Assembly: GCA_035403355.1 (NCBI GenBank)
Contig: DAONFA010000006.1
Span: 1-64,000 of the forward strand
Source of the DNA: Candidatus Cloacimonas sp.
GTDB taxonomy: Bacteria; Cloacimonadota; Cloacimonadia; Cloacimonadales; Cloacimonadaceae
DNA: 64,000 bases
Direction of reading: 5' to 3'
In this document: one piece after another, positions 19,309-26,743 of the stretch
Position numbering within the stretch: the stretch's first letter is position 1
Layout: each line of letters opens with the position of its first letter
Notes under the pieces: generated by a model
What the model was told of the DNA's origin: nothing
Seen by the model: only the letters and a program-made list of their open reading frames with translations
Database searches by the model: none
Made by a program: the position numbers and the translations under genes

Positions 19309-19675
19309 GATTTTGAACAAAGAGAAAAGAGAGTTAATTGAGAATTGAGAATTGAGAATTGAGAATGTAGTAAGCGAAAAGGTGAGATGGCGAGATAATT
19401 TATTTTAGCCACCGAGGACACCGAAGACACCGAAAGATATTTTTTACAAAGAGTAAAAGAGAGATTTGAACAAAGAGAAAAAGAGTAAAAGAGAGATTTG
19501 AACAAAGAGTAAAAGAGAAAAAGAGTAAAAGAGAAAAAGAGAGATTTGAACAAAGAGAAAAAGAGTAAAAAAGAGATTTGAACAAAGAGAAAAAGAGTAA
19601 AAGAGAGATTTGAACAAAGAGAAAAAGAGTTAAAGAGAGATTTGAACAAAGAGTAAAAGAGTAAAAGAGAAAATG
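19303..19675. repeat. GA-rich repeat array (GAACAAAGAGAAAAAGAGTAA units)
   Basis: Irregular tandem units built from GATTTGAACAAAGAG and AAAAGAGTAAAAGAGA run from the end of the glycosyltransferase gene to about 19675. Shorter internal runs include GAGAATT repeats (19340-19365) and ACACCGA repeats (19412-19433). The strand is strongly purine-rich. The open frames on the minus strand here (Phe/Leu/Ser rich) are by-products of the repeat. Confidence 0.9.
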
Positions 19676-19683
19676 GGTATTAC

Positions 19684-19822
19684 TTTTCACTTTTCACCAT
19701 TCACCGTTCACCTTTCACCGTTCACCCTTCACCGTTCACCCTTCACCGTTCACCCTTCACCGTTAACCATTCACCATTCACCCTTCACCGTTCACCATTC
19801 ACCCTTCACCGTTCACCATTTT
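19684..19822. repeat. TTCACCN heptamer tandem array, second copy
   Basis: About 19 units of the same 7-bp family as 11146-11250 (TTCACCG, TTCACCC, TTCACCA) end 5 bases before the TTGACA box of the sensor-kinase gene. The array separates the glycosyltransferase pair from the two-component system. Confidence 0.9.
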
Positions 19823-19827
19823 TTCGC

Positions 19828-19856
19828 TTGACAGAAAAACTTAAATTGAAAATAAA
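19828..19856 (+). promoter_or_regulatory. Probable promoter of the sensor kinase/regulator operon
   Basis: TTGACA (19828-19833), 17-base spacer, AATAAA (19851-19856); the ATG follows at 19885. The heptamer array abuts the -35 box directly, so changes in array length would alter only upstream spacing. Confidence 0.4.
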
Positions 19857-19884
19857 GCAGAAAAGGATTTTTATAGCTTGGAAG

Positions 19885-22347
19885 ATGAAAACTAAATTCA
19901 TATTAATGTCATTATGTATTTGCTTGTGTAGTGGTTGTTGGCTAACCCGGAAAGTTGATACGCACCAGTTTGTCTTGAAAGAGATGTATCAATCTAATGT
20001 TCCTCTCACCGGTTGGAGAACAGGCAATCTTAAAGATGAAGCAGCAGATTATCTTATTTGTCATTCTCTCTACGATGCAAATTTGTATTCCGTTATAATA
20101 AACGACTTGCAAGGCAAAGCCCTTTCTCAAATAAATCTCTCCCATAAAATTTTAGACCTGCATACCCTAATTGATAAAAGAAATAATGACCGCTTGTTGT
20201 TTATTAGCAGTAACGATGCCGATTCGCTTTATTTAATGGGAGTGAAATATCTCTGGCAAATTCCTTTGCGCAGAGAAGACAAATATTTTGCCTCTTTAGA
20301 ACGGACTGATAGAGCAAAAGGTAAAGCAGATTATATTTATAACGGTCATATTGTTCCTCAAATGCTGGAAGACATTGATGGTGATGGAAAAACCGAATTA
20401 CTCTGCAGTTTAGTGGACTTTTTTACAGCCCGACCCAGGGGTTTGCTTTTATACGATTTTGAAACCGGGGCAATAAAATGGCAATATGATATGCCTTGCA
20501 TTGCCAGAAGTATTTTATGGGATGATTTTGACGGCAACGGCAGTAAGGAAATTATTATTTCTAACGATGCCTTAAGAAATACCGAGGCAGTTATCAACGG
20601 TTTGGATGACGGCAGTGGATGGCTGGTTGTTCTTTCTACCCGGGGAAAGGTTTTATATCAGGATAAAGTATTTAGCGGTTATGGCAGAATTTATCTTGAA
20701 TCCGTTGATGTGGACCAGAATGGAACTAAAGAAATATATGCCGTAAATTGCACTTGGGGAGCTGAAAAACACAATAATATTGCCTCTGTTTTAAGCTGGA
20801 ACGGAAAACGACTAATCAAAGACAGAACTTTGGAACTTCCTTCCACTCTGGAACCAACTCAATTTCCTCATTTTTTACAAAAGATGGGCAGCACTTCAGA
20901 TTATTACCTGCATTTGGTAGATACGAAAGAAGGATTACTGATTCTGGATACCGATTTGAAACCCGTAAAGCATAGTTATAAGGGTTTTATCAGTCAAATC
21001 TGGGATATTGGAGACCTGGATAGAGACGGTAATAAAGAATTATTTCTGCAAAAGAAAGATGGTTCTCTGGAGATTTTAGACCGGAATTATTATCGTAAAG
21101 CAAGAATTAGAAATCCTTATCCCGCCGAAATTATTATTGGGGCAAATCTCGTAAGCACCGGATTTGATACTAATCCGTTAATAGCAATTGGCACTAATAA
21201 ACAAATCAGCTTTTATGAATACAAATCCCTATCCGCTTTTGCCATTTTGCTTTCTTTGCTCCAGGCAAATGCTCTTATTCTTTTCCTTTTGGTGTTACTG
21301 CTTTACCTTGGTTTGTTAATCCGCAATTTCTATTGCCGCAAAGCCACTATAAAACTGATAGACAGTTTTGAGCACGGCATTTTACTTGTAACCCGCAAAG
21401 GCAAAATCAAGCATTTTAATTTCCAAATCCGAGAACTCTACAATAATTCTGAAGAACCCCAAAAACTGCTGCTGGATAGTTTTTTCCCCTCTTTAGTTAA
21501 ACCCTTCAGGGATTTTTGCAGCGGAAACCTGAAAGCGGGAACTTATATTGGCACTCTAAATAATAATCCGCAAAGCAAAGTTTATCAGGTTTACTTTGTG
21601 CATAGAGTTTCCGGCAGAAAGCTTTATGCTATTGTTATTAGACCCTATACTGAAGAAAGTGCAATAGCTGAAAAAATGGAGTGGGCAGAAATAGCGCGTC
21701 GTCTTTCTCATCATGTCCGCAGGCATATCACCAATATTTTGCTCGTTTTGGAAACGCTGGATATAGATGCAAACCCCGAAAACATCCGTTATTATCAAAT
21801 TATCCGTTCTGAAATAGACAAGGTTCGGATCTTTACCCATGCTTTTCAGCGGTTTACAGAATTGCAGGATTATCAACTGGAACTGCAGGATATAATTCCT
21901 TCCATTGAACATTGCCTGGCAAGGATTCAGTTTCCGCCAAATATCAAATTGATTAAAAACTGGTCGCTAACTTCCATTTCTGCCTATATAGAACCCATTC
22001 GTTTTGAAGAAGCGCTTACCAATATTATAAATAATGCTTTAGAGGCAATGCCCGAAGAAGGAACATTGCATATCAGCGTTAAAGAATTTCCTCTTGCTTC
22101 ATCTCCACAAGGGCAGCAAAGAGTTTTAATTGAAATTGAAGATACCGGTAAGGGCATTCCGGCAAAATACCTGGAAGATATCTGGAAACCATTTTTCACT
22201 ACCAATCAGTCCGGAACGGGTATCGGCATTCCTGAAACCAAGAAAATAATTGACTCTATGGGAGGGTTGATGAGTATTCAAAGTGAAGAAAATGTAGGCA
22301 CAGTAGTCAGCATCTGGCTAAAAGGAGCTACCGATGCTGGAAATTAA
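19885..22347 (+). CDS. Sensor histidine kinase with lipoprotein-like N-terminus and periplasmic VCBS/FG-GAP repeats
   Basis: The 820-residue protein starts at ATG 19885; the longer frame would start at a TTG that is itself the -35 box. The N-terminus looks like a signal with a lipobox-like CSGC at residue 18. An extracytoplasmic domain of roughly 430 residues holds several Ca-binding-like VCBS/FG-GAP motifs: DIDGDGKTELL, DFDGNGSKEII, DVDQNGTKEIY and DLDRDGNKELF. One membrane helix follows (about 450-480), then a short PAS-like segment, an H-box-like SHHVRRHITNIL (about 610), an N-box (NIINNALEAMPEEG) and G-boxes (EDTGKGIP, GTGIGIPETKKII). It overlaps the response regulator gene by 14 bases. 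It would phosphorylate that NtrC-type activator. A beta-propeller sensor on a kinase is unusual; the ligand is unknown. Confidence 0.87.
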   Translation: MKTKFILMSLCICLCSGCWLTRKVDTHQFVLKEMYQSNVPLTGWRTGNLKDEAADYLICHSLYDANLYSVIINDLQGKALSQINLSHKILDLHTLIDKRNNDRLLFISSNDADSLYLMGVKYLWQIPLRREDKYFASLERTDRAKGKADYIYNGHIVPQMLEDIDGDGKTELLCSLVDFFTARPRGLLLYDFETGAIKWQYDMPCIARSILWDDFDGNGSKEIIISNDALRNTEAVINGLDDGSGWLVVLSTRGKVLYQDKVFSGYGRIYLESVDVDQNGTKEIYAVNCTWGAEKHNNIASVLSWNGKRLIKDRTLELPSTLEPTQFPHFLQKMGSTSDYYLHLVDTKEGLLILDTDLKPVKHSYKGFISQIWDIGDLDRDGNKELFLQKKDGSLEILDRNYYRKARIRNPYPAEIIIGANLVSTGFDTNPLIAIGTNKQISFYEYKSLSAFAILLSLLQANALILFLLVLLLYLGLLIRNFYCRKATIKLIDSFEHGILLVTRKGKIKHFNFQIRELYNNSEEPQKLLLDSFFPSLVKPFRDFCSGNLKAGTYIGTLNNNPQSKVYQVYFVHRVSGRKLYAIVIRPYTEESAIAEKMEWAEIARRLSHHVRRHITNILLVLETLDIDANPENIRYYQIIRSEIDKVRIFTHAFQRFTELQDYQLELQDIIPSIEHCLARIQFPPNIKLIKNWSLTSISAYIEPIRFEEALTNIINNALEAMPEEGTLHISVKEFPLASSPQGQQRVLIEIEDTGKGIPAKYLEDIWKPFFTTNQSGTGIGIPETKKIIDSMGGLMSIQSEENVGTVVSIWLKGATDAGN

Positions 22348-23674
22348 CATCCTTCTTGCGGATGACGATTATGTTTTTCTGCAATTAACTTCCGCTTTTC
22401 TAAAGAAAAACGGCTATGCTGTGGACTGTGCACCTGACATTGAAACAACTGAAGTCCTGTTACAAAAAAATGATTACGACATTATGATGCTGGATATGTG
22501 TTTTCCTGCTCTCTATGATGGTTTTGACCTATTATCTAAGGTCCACGAAAACTATCCTGATTTACCGGTTTTAATGATTTCCGGGAGCGGACATATTCCC
22601 GATGCCGTGAAGGCAATTCAAAAAGGTGCTGAGGATTTTATCGAAAAACCGATAGATACTACCCATTTACTTTTGCGTTTGGAACGAATCTATGACTCCC
22701 TGGTAATGAAAAAACAAATGCACAGCTTATATCTGGCAGCAATTGGAATGCAGGGAAAATCTGCCGCAATGCAAACTCTTTACGATAATATTTGTAAAGC
22801 TGCCAAATTTGACTGCTCCGTTTTAATTACCGGTGAAACGGGAGTAGGAAAAGAACTTGCAGCCCATGCTATTCATCGCTTAAGTAAATATAGCGAAAAA
22901 AATATGGTCAGTATAAATTGTGCCTCCATTCCCAAAGAACTCTTTGAAGCTGAACTTTTCGGTTATGAAAGCGGTGCTTTTACAGGAGCTATAAAAGCTC
23001 ATCGGGGATATTTTGAATTTGCTGATGATAATTCTATTTTTATGGATGAAATCAGTCAATTACCCTTAGAAGTGCAGGCAAAACTTTTACGCGTCGTTTC
23101 CGAAAACGAAATTCAGAAAATAGGCGGGAAAGTCCAGAAAATTAATACCCGTATCATCAGCGCCACTAATCAGGATTTGCAACAACTTGTGGAAAATAAT
23201 CTTTTCCGCAAAGACCTGCTCTATCGCTTGAATACGATTGAAATTAATATTCCTCCCTTAAGAAACCGGATTGAAGATATCCCTGTTCTGGCAGAATATT
23301 TTATGAGTGAATTTTGTAGCCGTAATGATCTTCAGCCGAAACCAATCAGCCCTTCTGCCGTTTCCTGGCTTTGTGAACAAAAATGGGAAGGCAATGTGCG
23401 CGAATTGAAAAATGCACTGGAAAGAGCGGTAGTTTTTGCCAAAAATGACCACTTGACCGTGGTAGATTTTACCACACCCTCAGACAGCAATCTGGATGAA
23501 CGAGAATTCGGCTCTTTGCGTAAAGCAATTACCAGTTTTGAAAGAGCATATATTGAAAATGTTTTAAGGGTCTATAACTACAATATGCGCCAGGCAGCAC
23601 ACCATTTACAGATGGATAAATCAAACCTTTTCAAAAAAATAGCAGCTCTGAAAATATCCCTGCCCGGGCACTGA
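22334..23674 (+). CDS. NtrC-family sigma-54-dependent response regulator
   Basis: The 446-residue protein has three domains. The receiver domain (about 1-120) has acidic pair D-D near residue 10, phospho-acceptor Asp54 (MMLDMCFP) and Lys (EKPID). The central AAA+ domain has Walker A GETGVGKE, the sigma-54 contact loop ESGAFTGA (about 213-220), Walker B IFMDEI, and the R-finger region. A Fis-type helix-turn-helix lies at the C-terminus (MRQAAHHLQMDKSNLFKKI). It activates sigma-54 promoters when phosphorylated, presumably by the kinase encoded directly upstream, with which it overlaps. A good sigma-54-like promoter sits 540 bases downstream (24213-24230). An AAAGGAG site precedes its ATG inside the kinase gene. 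Confidence 0.93.
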   Translation: MLEINILLADDDYVFLQLTSAFLKKNGYAVDCAPDIETTEVLLQKNDYDIMMLDMCFPALYDGFDLLSKVHENYPDLPVLMISGSGHIPDAVKAIQKGAEDFIEKPIDTTHLLLRLERIYDSLVMKKQMHSLYLAAIGMQGKSAAMQTLYDNICKAAKFDCSVLITGETGVGKELAAHAIHRLSKYSEKNMVSINCASIPKELFEAELFGYESGAFTGAIKAHRGYFEFADDNSIFMDEISQLPLEVQAKLLRVVSENEIQKIGGKVQKINTRIISATNQDLQQLVENNLFRKDLLYRLNTIEINIPPLRNRIEDIPVLAEYFMSEFCSRNDLQPKPISPSAVSWLCEQKWEGNVRELKNALERAVVFAKNDHLTVVDFTTPSDSNLDEREFGSLRKAITSFERAYIENVLRVYNYNMRQAAHHLQMDKSNLFKKIAALKISLPGH

Positions 23675-23916
23675 CGATATAGATAGAACCTATTATCACC
23701 GCAAAGTAGTAATCTAAAATTAACCGCAATGTGAAGATTGGAAATATCTTATCTAATATTCTCACGGACAAGCCATAAATAATGATAATTGCGTCCTTTG
23801 ATAATAAAAAATCAGGGTGCATCCAATAGAACAACGAAAGTAATATCTTGATGCCCAAATAATAAAACACCTTGGGGATTTAATTTAACTACTTGTTGCC
23901 TGGTCAGTTCTTTAAC

Positions 23917-23963
23917 GACTCTTTAACGATCCTTTAATAATACTTTAACTTTGTTAAAGAGTC
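23917..23963. repeat. 11-bp inverted repeat within TTTAAC-rich segment
   Basis: GACTCTTTAAC (23917-23927) and GTTAAAGAGTC (23953-23963) are perfect inverted copies around a 25-base loop that repeats CTTTAA words. It lies about 240 bases after the regulator gene and has no T-run, so it is a weak terminator candidate or a binding site. Confidence 0.55.
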
Positions 23964-24212
23964 CTTAAAGAAGGTTTAAAGAAACATAATAGTATCAACT
24001 TAGCGGGGAATAATGCATATCAAACAAATAAGTAAATGCCTCACAAATTGTTAGCTAATATATTGCATTCTATAATAAATCTTTAGCTTTGAATGCTATC
24101 AATTATAAACCGGCACCAGGGAAAAAATGATAGGGTAAATTTTACCCCAACCCCACCTTTGCTCTAATCCATAACAGATATATATTTCAATGTGTTATAT
24201 CCGCCGACAAGT

Positions 24213-24230
24213 TTGGCACGAACCCTGCTT
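24213..24230 (+). promoter_or_regulatory. Candidate sigma-54 promoter
   Basis: The sequence TTGGCACGAACCCTGCTT matches the -24/-12 consensus (YTGGCACGrNNNTTGCW) with one mismatch, and has the required GG-N10-GC spacing (GG 24215-24216, GC 24227-24228). It follows an NtrC-type activator gene on the same strand. No convincing plus-strand gene follows within 450 bases, so it may drive a small RNA or be a chance match. Confidence 0.5.
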
Positions 24231-24330
24231 ATACAATTTATCCTAATCTTTATATATTTGGGCTATGAGGGTGGAATAGGGTCTGTAGGCATGGGTCTGT
24301 GGGCTTGTTGTTTCCTGCAAAGTTTTATTT

Positions 24331-24433
24331 CCCGCAGATTTCGCGGATTTTTTCCCGCAGATTTCGCGGATTTTATTTCACGCAGATTACGCGGATTTTA
24401 TTTCACGCAGATTACGCGGATTTCGCAGATTTT
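24331..24433. repeat. CGCAGATT(A/T)CGCGGATTT repeat block
   Basis: Four to five units of about 25 bp (CCCGCAGATTTCGCGGATTTT, CACGCAGATTACGCGGATTTT) occur in tandem. A shorter block of the same family occurs at 37158-37196 after another gene. Each unit is a loose palindrome around the centre. Confidence 0.9.
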
Positions 24434-24520
24434 TTTATTTGATTAGAAGACAATTAGAATGGATGAGTTAATTTAAGTTGCTTTTTTTCCCAAAAATACC
24501 TTTTGGCTTTTCTGTTCCCT

Positions 24521-24685
24521 AACCCCTTGTCCTCTCGACTTCTCGACCTCTCGACCTCGTGACCTCTTGACCCCTTGACCTCTTGTCCTCTTGACCTCTC
24601 GACTTCTTGACTTCTCGACCTCTCGCCCTCTTGACCTCTCGACCTCTTGACCTCTCGACCTCTTGACTTCGGGACTTCTTGACTT
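24521..24685. repeat. GACCTCTT/GACCTCTC tandem array
   Basis: About 17 units of 9-10 bp (CTCTCGACCT, CTCTTGACCT, CTTCTTGACT variants) end at the TTA that forms the stop codon of the HD-domain gene read on the minus strand. Confidence 0.9.
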
Positions 24686-25490
24686 ACAAATACTTCAGCA
24701 TTTCTCTATCCGTTACTCCGGCATAAAGTTCAATATAGGGTTTCACAGGGCTGATATTAATTTTCGGGAAGAAGACCTCTTCCACTTGGAAAAAGCCAAC
24801 CGAAGCATTCATTTCCACAGTGATATTGATGGGCTTTTCCTGTCCCGGAAAAATCTTCACCTTTTGGATTGCAGAAGCGGAAGTTCTGTGAATATCTCCC
24901 ACCCTGGTTTTGGAAGAAAGCATAGTAGGAATTCTGGCTCTACCTTTTTCCATATCACTGCCATCGCCAATAAGCACTAAACCTGCCTCCAAGGAATGAA
25001 TTTTATGAGTTGCCATGTGACCAAAAATACCTTCAATGGCAAGAGAACGAATAGCGGTTTTCAGCATTTTTTCATTTTCGGAAAGCAAGTTATTCAATAC
25101 AGCATCTATATAGGGAATAGCAAGCTGGATGGAAAGCAGTTCATGCGATTCGCGGGCAATGGTCATTCCCAAATCGTGTAATAAAGAAGCCAAAATTACA
25201 GCTGTAAGAGAATCGTCTGCGGTTCCCGCTTCTTCTTTTTCCAGATTCATTTTGATGCCCGCCTGATTGAGCAGTTTAAACATTTTGATGGCATTCAGAG
25301 TTGCCTTTCGCATATGAACAGGACCGTGATCATTATAGCCCAAACGCTTTATGGAAACAATATTGGCATATTCTTGCGTTGCCTGCAAATCCGGATTGGC
25401 AAAAAGCCATTCTGCCGCTTTAAGTGCTTTACCGGAAAGCAGTTTTAAGATTCTTTGTTCTAATTGTTGCTGTTTAACCGATTTATACAT
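24684..25490 (-). CDS. HD-domain phosphohydrolase
   Basis: The 268-residue protein has a metal-dependent HD fold. A His lies at GYNDHGPVHMRKA, the HD doublet in LASLLHDLGM, and further His at ARESHELLS. A trailing segment has GDGSDMEKGRARIP. The C-terminal approximately 80 residues form a beta-rich domain ending DREMLKYL. The start has an ideal TTTTAGGAGGAATT-ATG. Such stand-alone HD proteins hydrolyse phosphate esters (nucleotides or cyclic nucleotides) in the cytoplasm. The GDGSDMEKGR form resembles archaeal/bacterial HD proteins annotated as metal-dependent phosphohydrolases, with no proven substrate. It lies 8 bases downstream of the ThrE-like pair and is probably in the same transcript. 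Confidence 0.82.
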   Translation of the reverse strand: MYKSVKQQQLEQRILKLLSGKALKAAEWLFANPDLQATQEYANIVSIKRLGYNDHGPVHMRKATLNAIKMFKLLNQAGIKMNLEKEEAGTADDSLTAVILASLLHDLGMTIARESHELLSIQLAIPYIDAVLNNLLSENEKMLKTAIRSLAIEGIFGHMATHKIHSLEAGLVLIGDGSDMEKGRARIPTMLSSKTRVGDIHRTSASAIQKVKIFPGQEKPINITVEMNASVGFFQVEEVFFPKINISPVKPYIELYAGVTDREMLKYL

Positions 25491-25498
25491 AATTCCTC

Positions 25499-25951
25499 CT
25501 AAAATCTGTTCATTAGTTTGTTTATTAAATTGGTTACCGAAGATACAATCGCAATCGCAATAGAAATGGTTCCCGCAACCAGCAGGGTTTGTAAAATGGT
25601 TTTGGATGCATTCAGATTATCCCCGGCAATGTATAATTGCATAGAATTAAAAAGTCCCTTCCCTGGAACCAAAGGAATGATGGCACAGGTTACAAAAACA
25701 GAAACCGGTGTTTTTAGACGCGGAGCAACAATTTCAGAATAGATGCACACCAAAATAATTGCTATAAACACTGAAAACAGCATTGAATTGCTATAGTATA
25801 AAGTGATTAAATAAAAAGCCCAGCAAAGTCCTCCGCTTAAAGCCGTAAAAATAATCCTGATCCCTTTTAAATTAGTCCGAATGGAAAAGCCCAAAATAGC
25901 CAGAAAAGACCAAGTAAATTGCATAAAAGTTAAAGCATCAAAGGGACGCAT
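25499..25951 (-). CDS. ThrE-family exporter, C-terminal (ThrE_2/YjjB-like) half
   Basis: This 150-residue membrane protein has about four helices and the family segment ALSGGLCWAFY...IIPLVPGKGLFNSM. It corresponds to the YjjB/ThrE_2 half of threonine/serine and succinate exporters. I start it at the ATG at 25951, which overlaps the previous gene's TGA as TGATG; an upstream in-frame start would lie well inside that gene. The two halves are encoded as separate, coupled genes here, as in E. coli yjjP-yjjB, and must associate in the membrane. It likely exports a small amino or dicarboxylic acid, which fits a fermentative lifestyle. Substrate not determined. Confidence 0.82.
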   Translation of the reverse strand: MRPFDALTFMQFTWSFLAILGFSIRTNLKGIRIIFTALSGGLCWAFYLITLYYSNSMLFSVFIAIILVCIYSEIVAPRLKTPVSVFVTCAIIPLVPGKGLFNSMQLYIAGDNLNASKTILQTLLVAGTISIAIAIVSSVTNLINKLMNRF

Positions 25952-26742
25952 CAGTAACCCCACATAGACCAAATTTTGAGCATTGAGGCACTTCCAGCTA
26001 CAATTCCTACAGTTATGAAAAGTGCTTCTACGGCTCTGGCTGTTCCGGCAACAAGATCTCCGCTCATTGTGTCGCGGATGGCATTAGTAATGGAAAGCCC
26101 TGGCACCAGTAACATTATTCCCCCGATAATAATATTATCCAACCGAATGTAAGGTATATAGATATCCAGGGTCTTTGCCAGCATAACAATTAGCGCAGCA
26201 GCGATGGCATTCAGCAGAAAGTTATTAAAAGCCAATCTTTCCAGATATTTTAAGCCAAAAGTAACGACTGTGCCAATGAAAAAAGCAACCGCAAATTCTA
26301 TCCAGGAACCGCCAAAGAGCAAACAGAAAAATCCGCTCGTCCCTCCTCCACAAAGGTCTTTCAACCAGGGGGGCCAGGGATTTTCATGTTCTATTTCATC
26401 CAGTTCAGAGGTAAACTTAACAAGCTGTTCCTGCAGTTCTTGTTCGGAAAGCGGTTTCACTTCCATACAATTTACCATTCTACTGATGCGAGTGATTTTG
26501 CCCAGGTCTATTCGCCTGTTATCTATTCTTTTAATACTGGTGAAGATATTCCCCGCATCATCTTTAACGCTGATAAAAATGCCTGTAGGGGTTACATACG
26601 ATTCGGTTTCGGGGTAGCCAAAACAATTGCAAACCTTACGCATCATCAATTCTACCCGATTGGTGTTACCTCCGCTTTGCAAAATGATGCGTCCTACTTC
26701 TAAAGCCAGTTCCAAAACTTTTTGGGGAAGGACTTTTGCCAT
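25951..26742 (-). CDS. ThrE-family exporter, N-terminal (ThrE_1/YjjP-like, DUF1212) half
   Basis: The 263-residue protein has a soluble N-terminal part with the YjjP signature (LALEVGRIILQSGGNTNRVE and YVTPTGIFISV). About five membrane helices then follow from residue 135, including DNIIIGGIMLLVPGLSITNAIRDTMSGDL, the conserved core of the family. A short acidic linker (SELDEIEHENPWPP) precedes the membrane part. The gene ends TGATG with the second half. Together they form a complete exporter. The upstream MutS-like gene ends 1 base before this gene, so all are in one minus-strand run. Confidence 0.85.
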   Translation of the reverse strand: MAKVLPQKVLELALEVGRIILQSGGNTNRVELMMRKVCNCFGYPETESYVTPTGIFISVKDDAGNIFTSIKRIDNRRIDLGKITRISRMVNCMEVKPLSEQELQEQLVKFTSELDEIEHENPWPPWLKDLCGGGTSGFFCLLFGGSWIEFAVAFFIGTVVTFGLKYLERLAFNNFLLNAIAAALIVMLAKTLDIYIPYIRLDNIIIGGIMLLVPGLSITNAIRDTMSGDLVAGTARAVEALFITVGIVAGSASMLKIWSMWGY

Positions 26743-26743
26743 C

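Larger units (their letters stand above)
23675..24683. other. 1-kb intergenic region with stem, sigma-54 site and two repeat arrays
   Basis: I find no credible gene between the convergent neighbours. In order it holds repeated CTTTAACGA words with a perfect 11-bp inverted repeat (23917-23927 / 23953-23963), a GG-N10-GC sigma-54-like promoter (24213-24230), a CGCAGATTACGCGG repeat block (24331-24433), and a GACCTCTT-type array (24521-24685) that ends at the stop of the HD-domain gene. A 79-codon frame at 23631-23870 (minus) is hydrophobic but overlaps the regulator gene and starts with GTG; not called. Confidence 0.6.

Noticed and set aside
19275..19690. Two minus-strand open frames of 96-124 codons rich in Phe/Leu/Ser
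   Set aside because: They are translations of the GA-rich repeat array.
23631..23870. Hydrophobic 79-codon frame on the minus strand
   Set aside because: It overlaps the end of the response regulator gene, starts with GTG and has no clear ribosome site or family.
24192..24446. 84-codon frame following the sigma-54-like promoter
   Set aside because: Half of it is the CGCAGATT repeat, its first codon lies upstream of the promoter, and it has no ribosome site.
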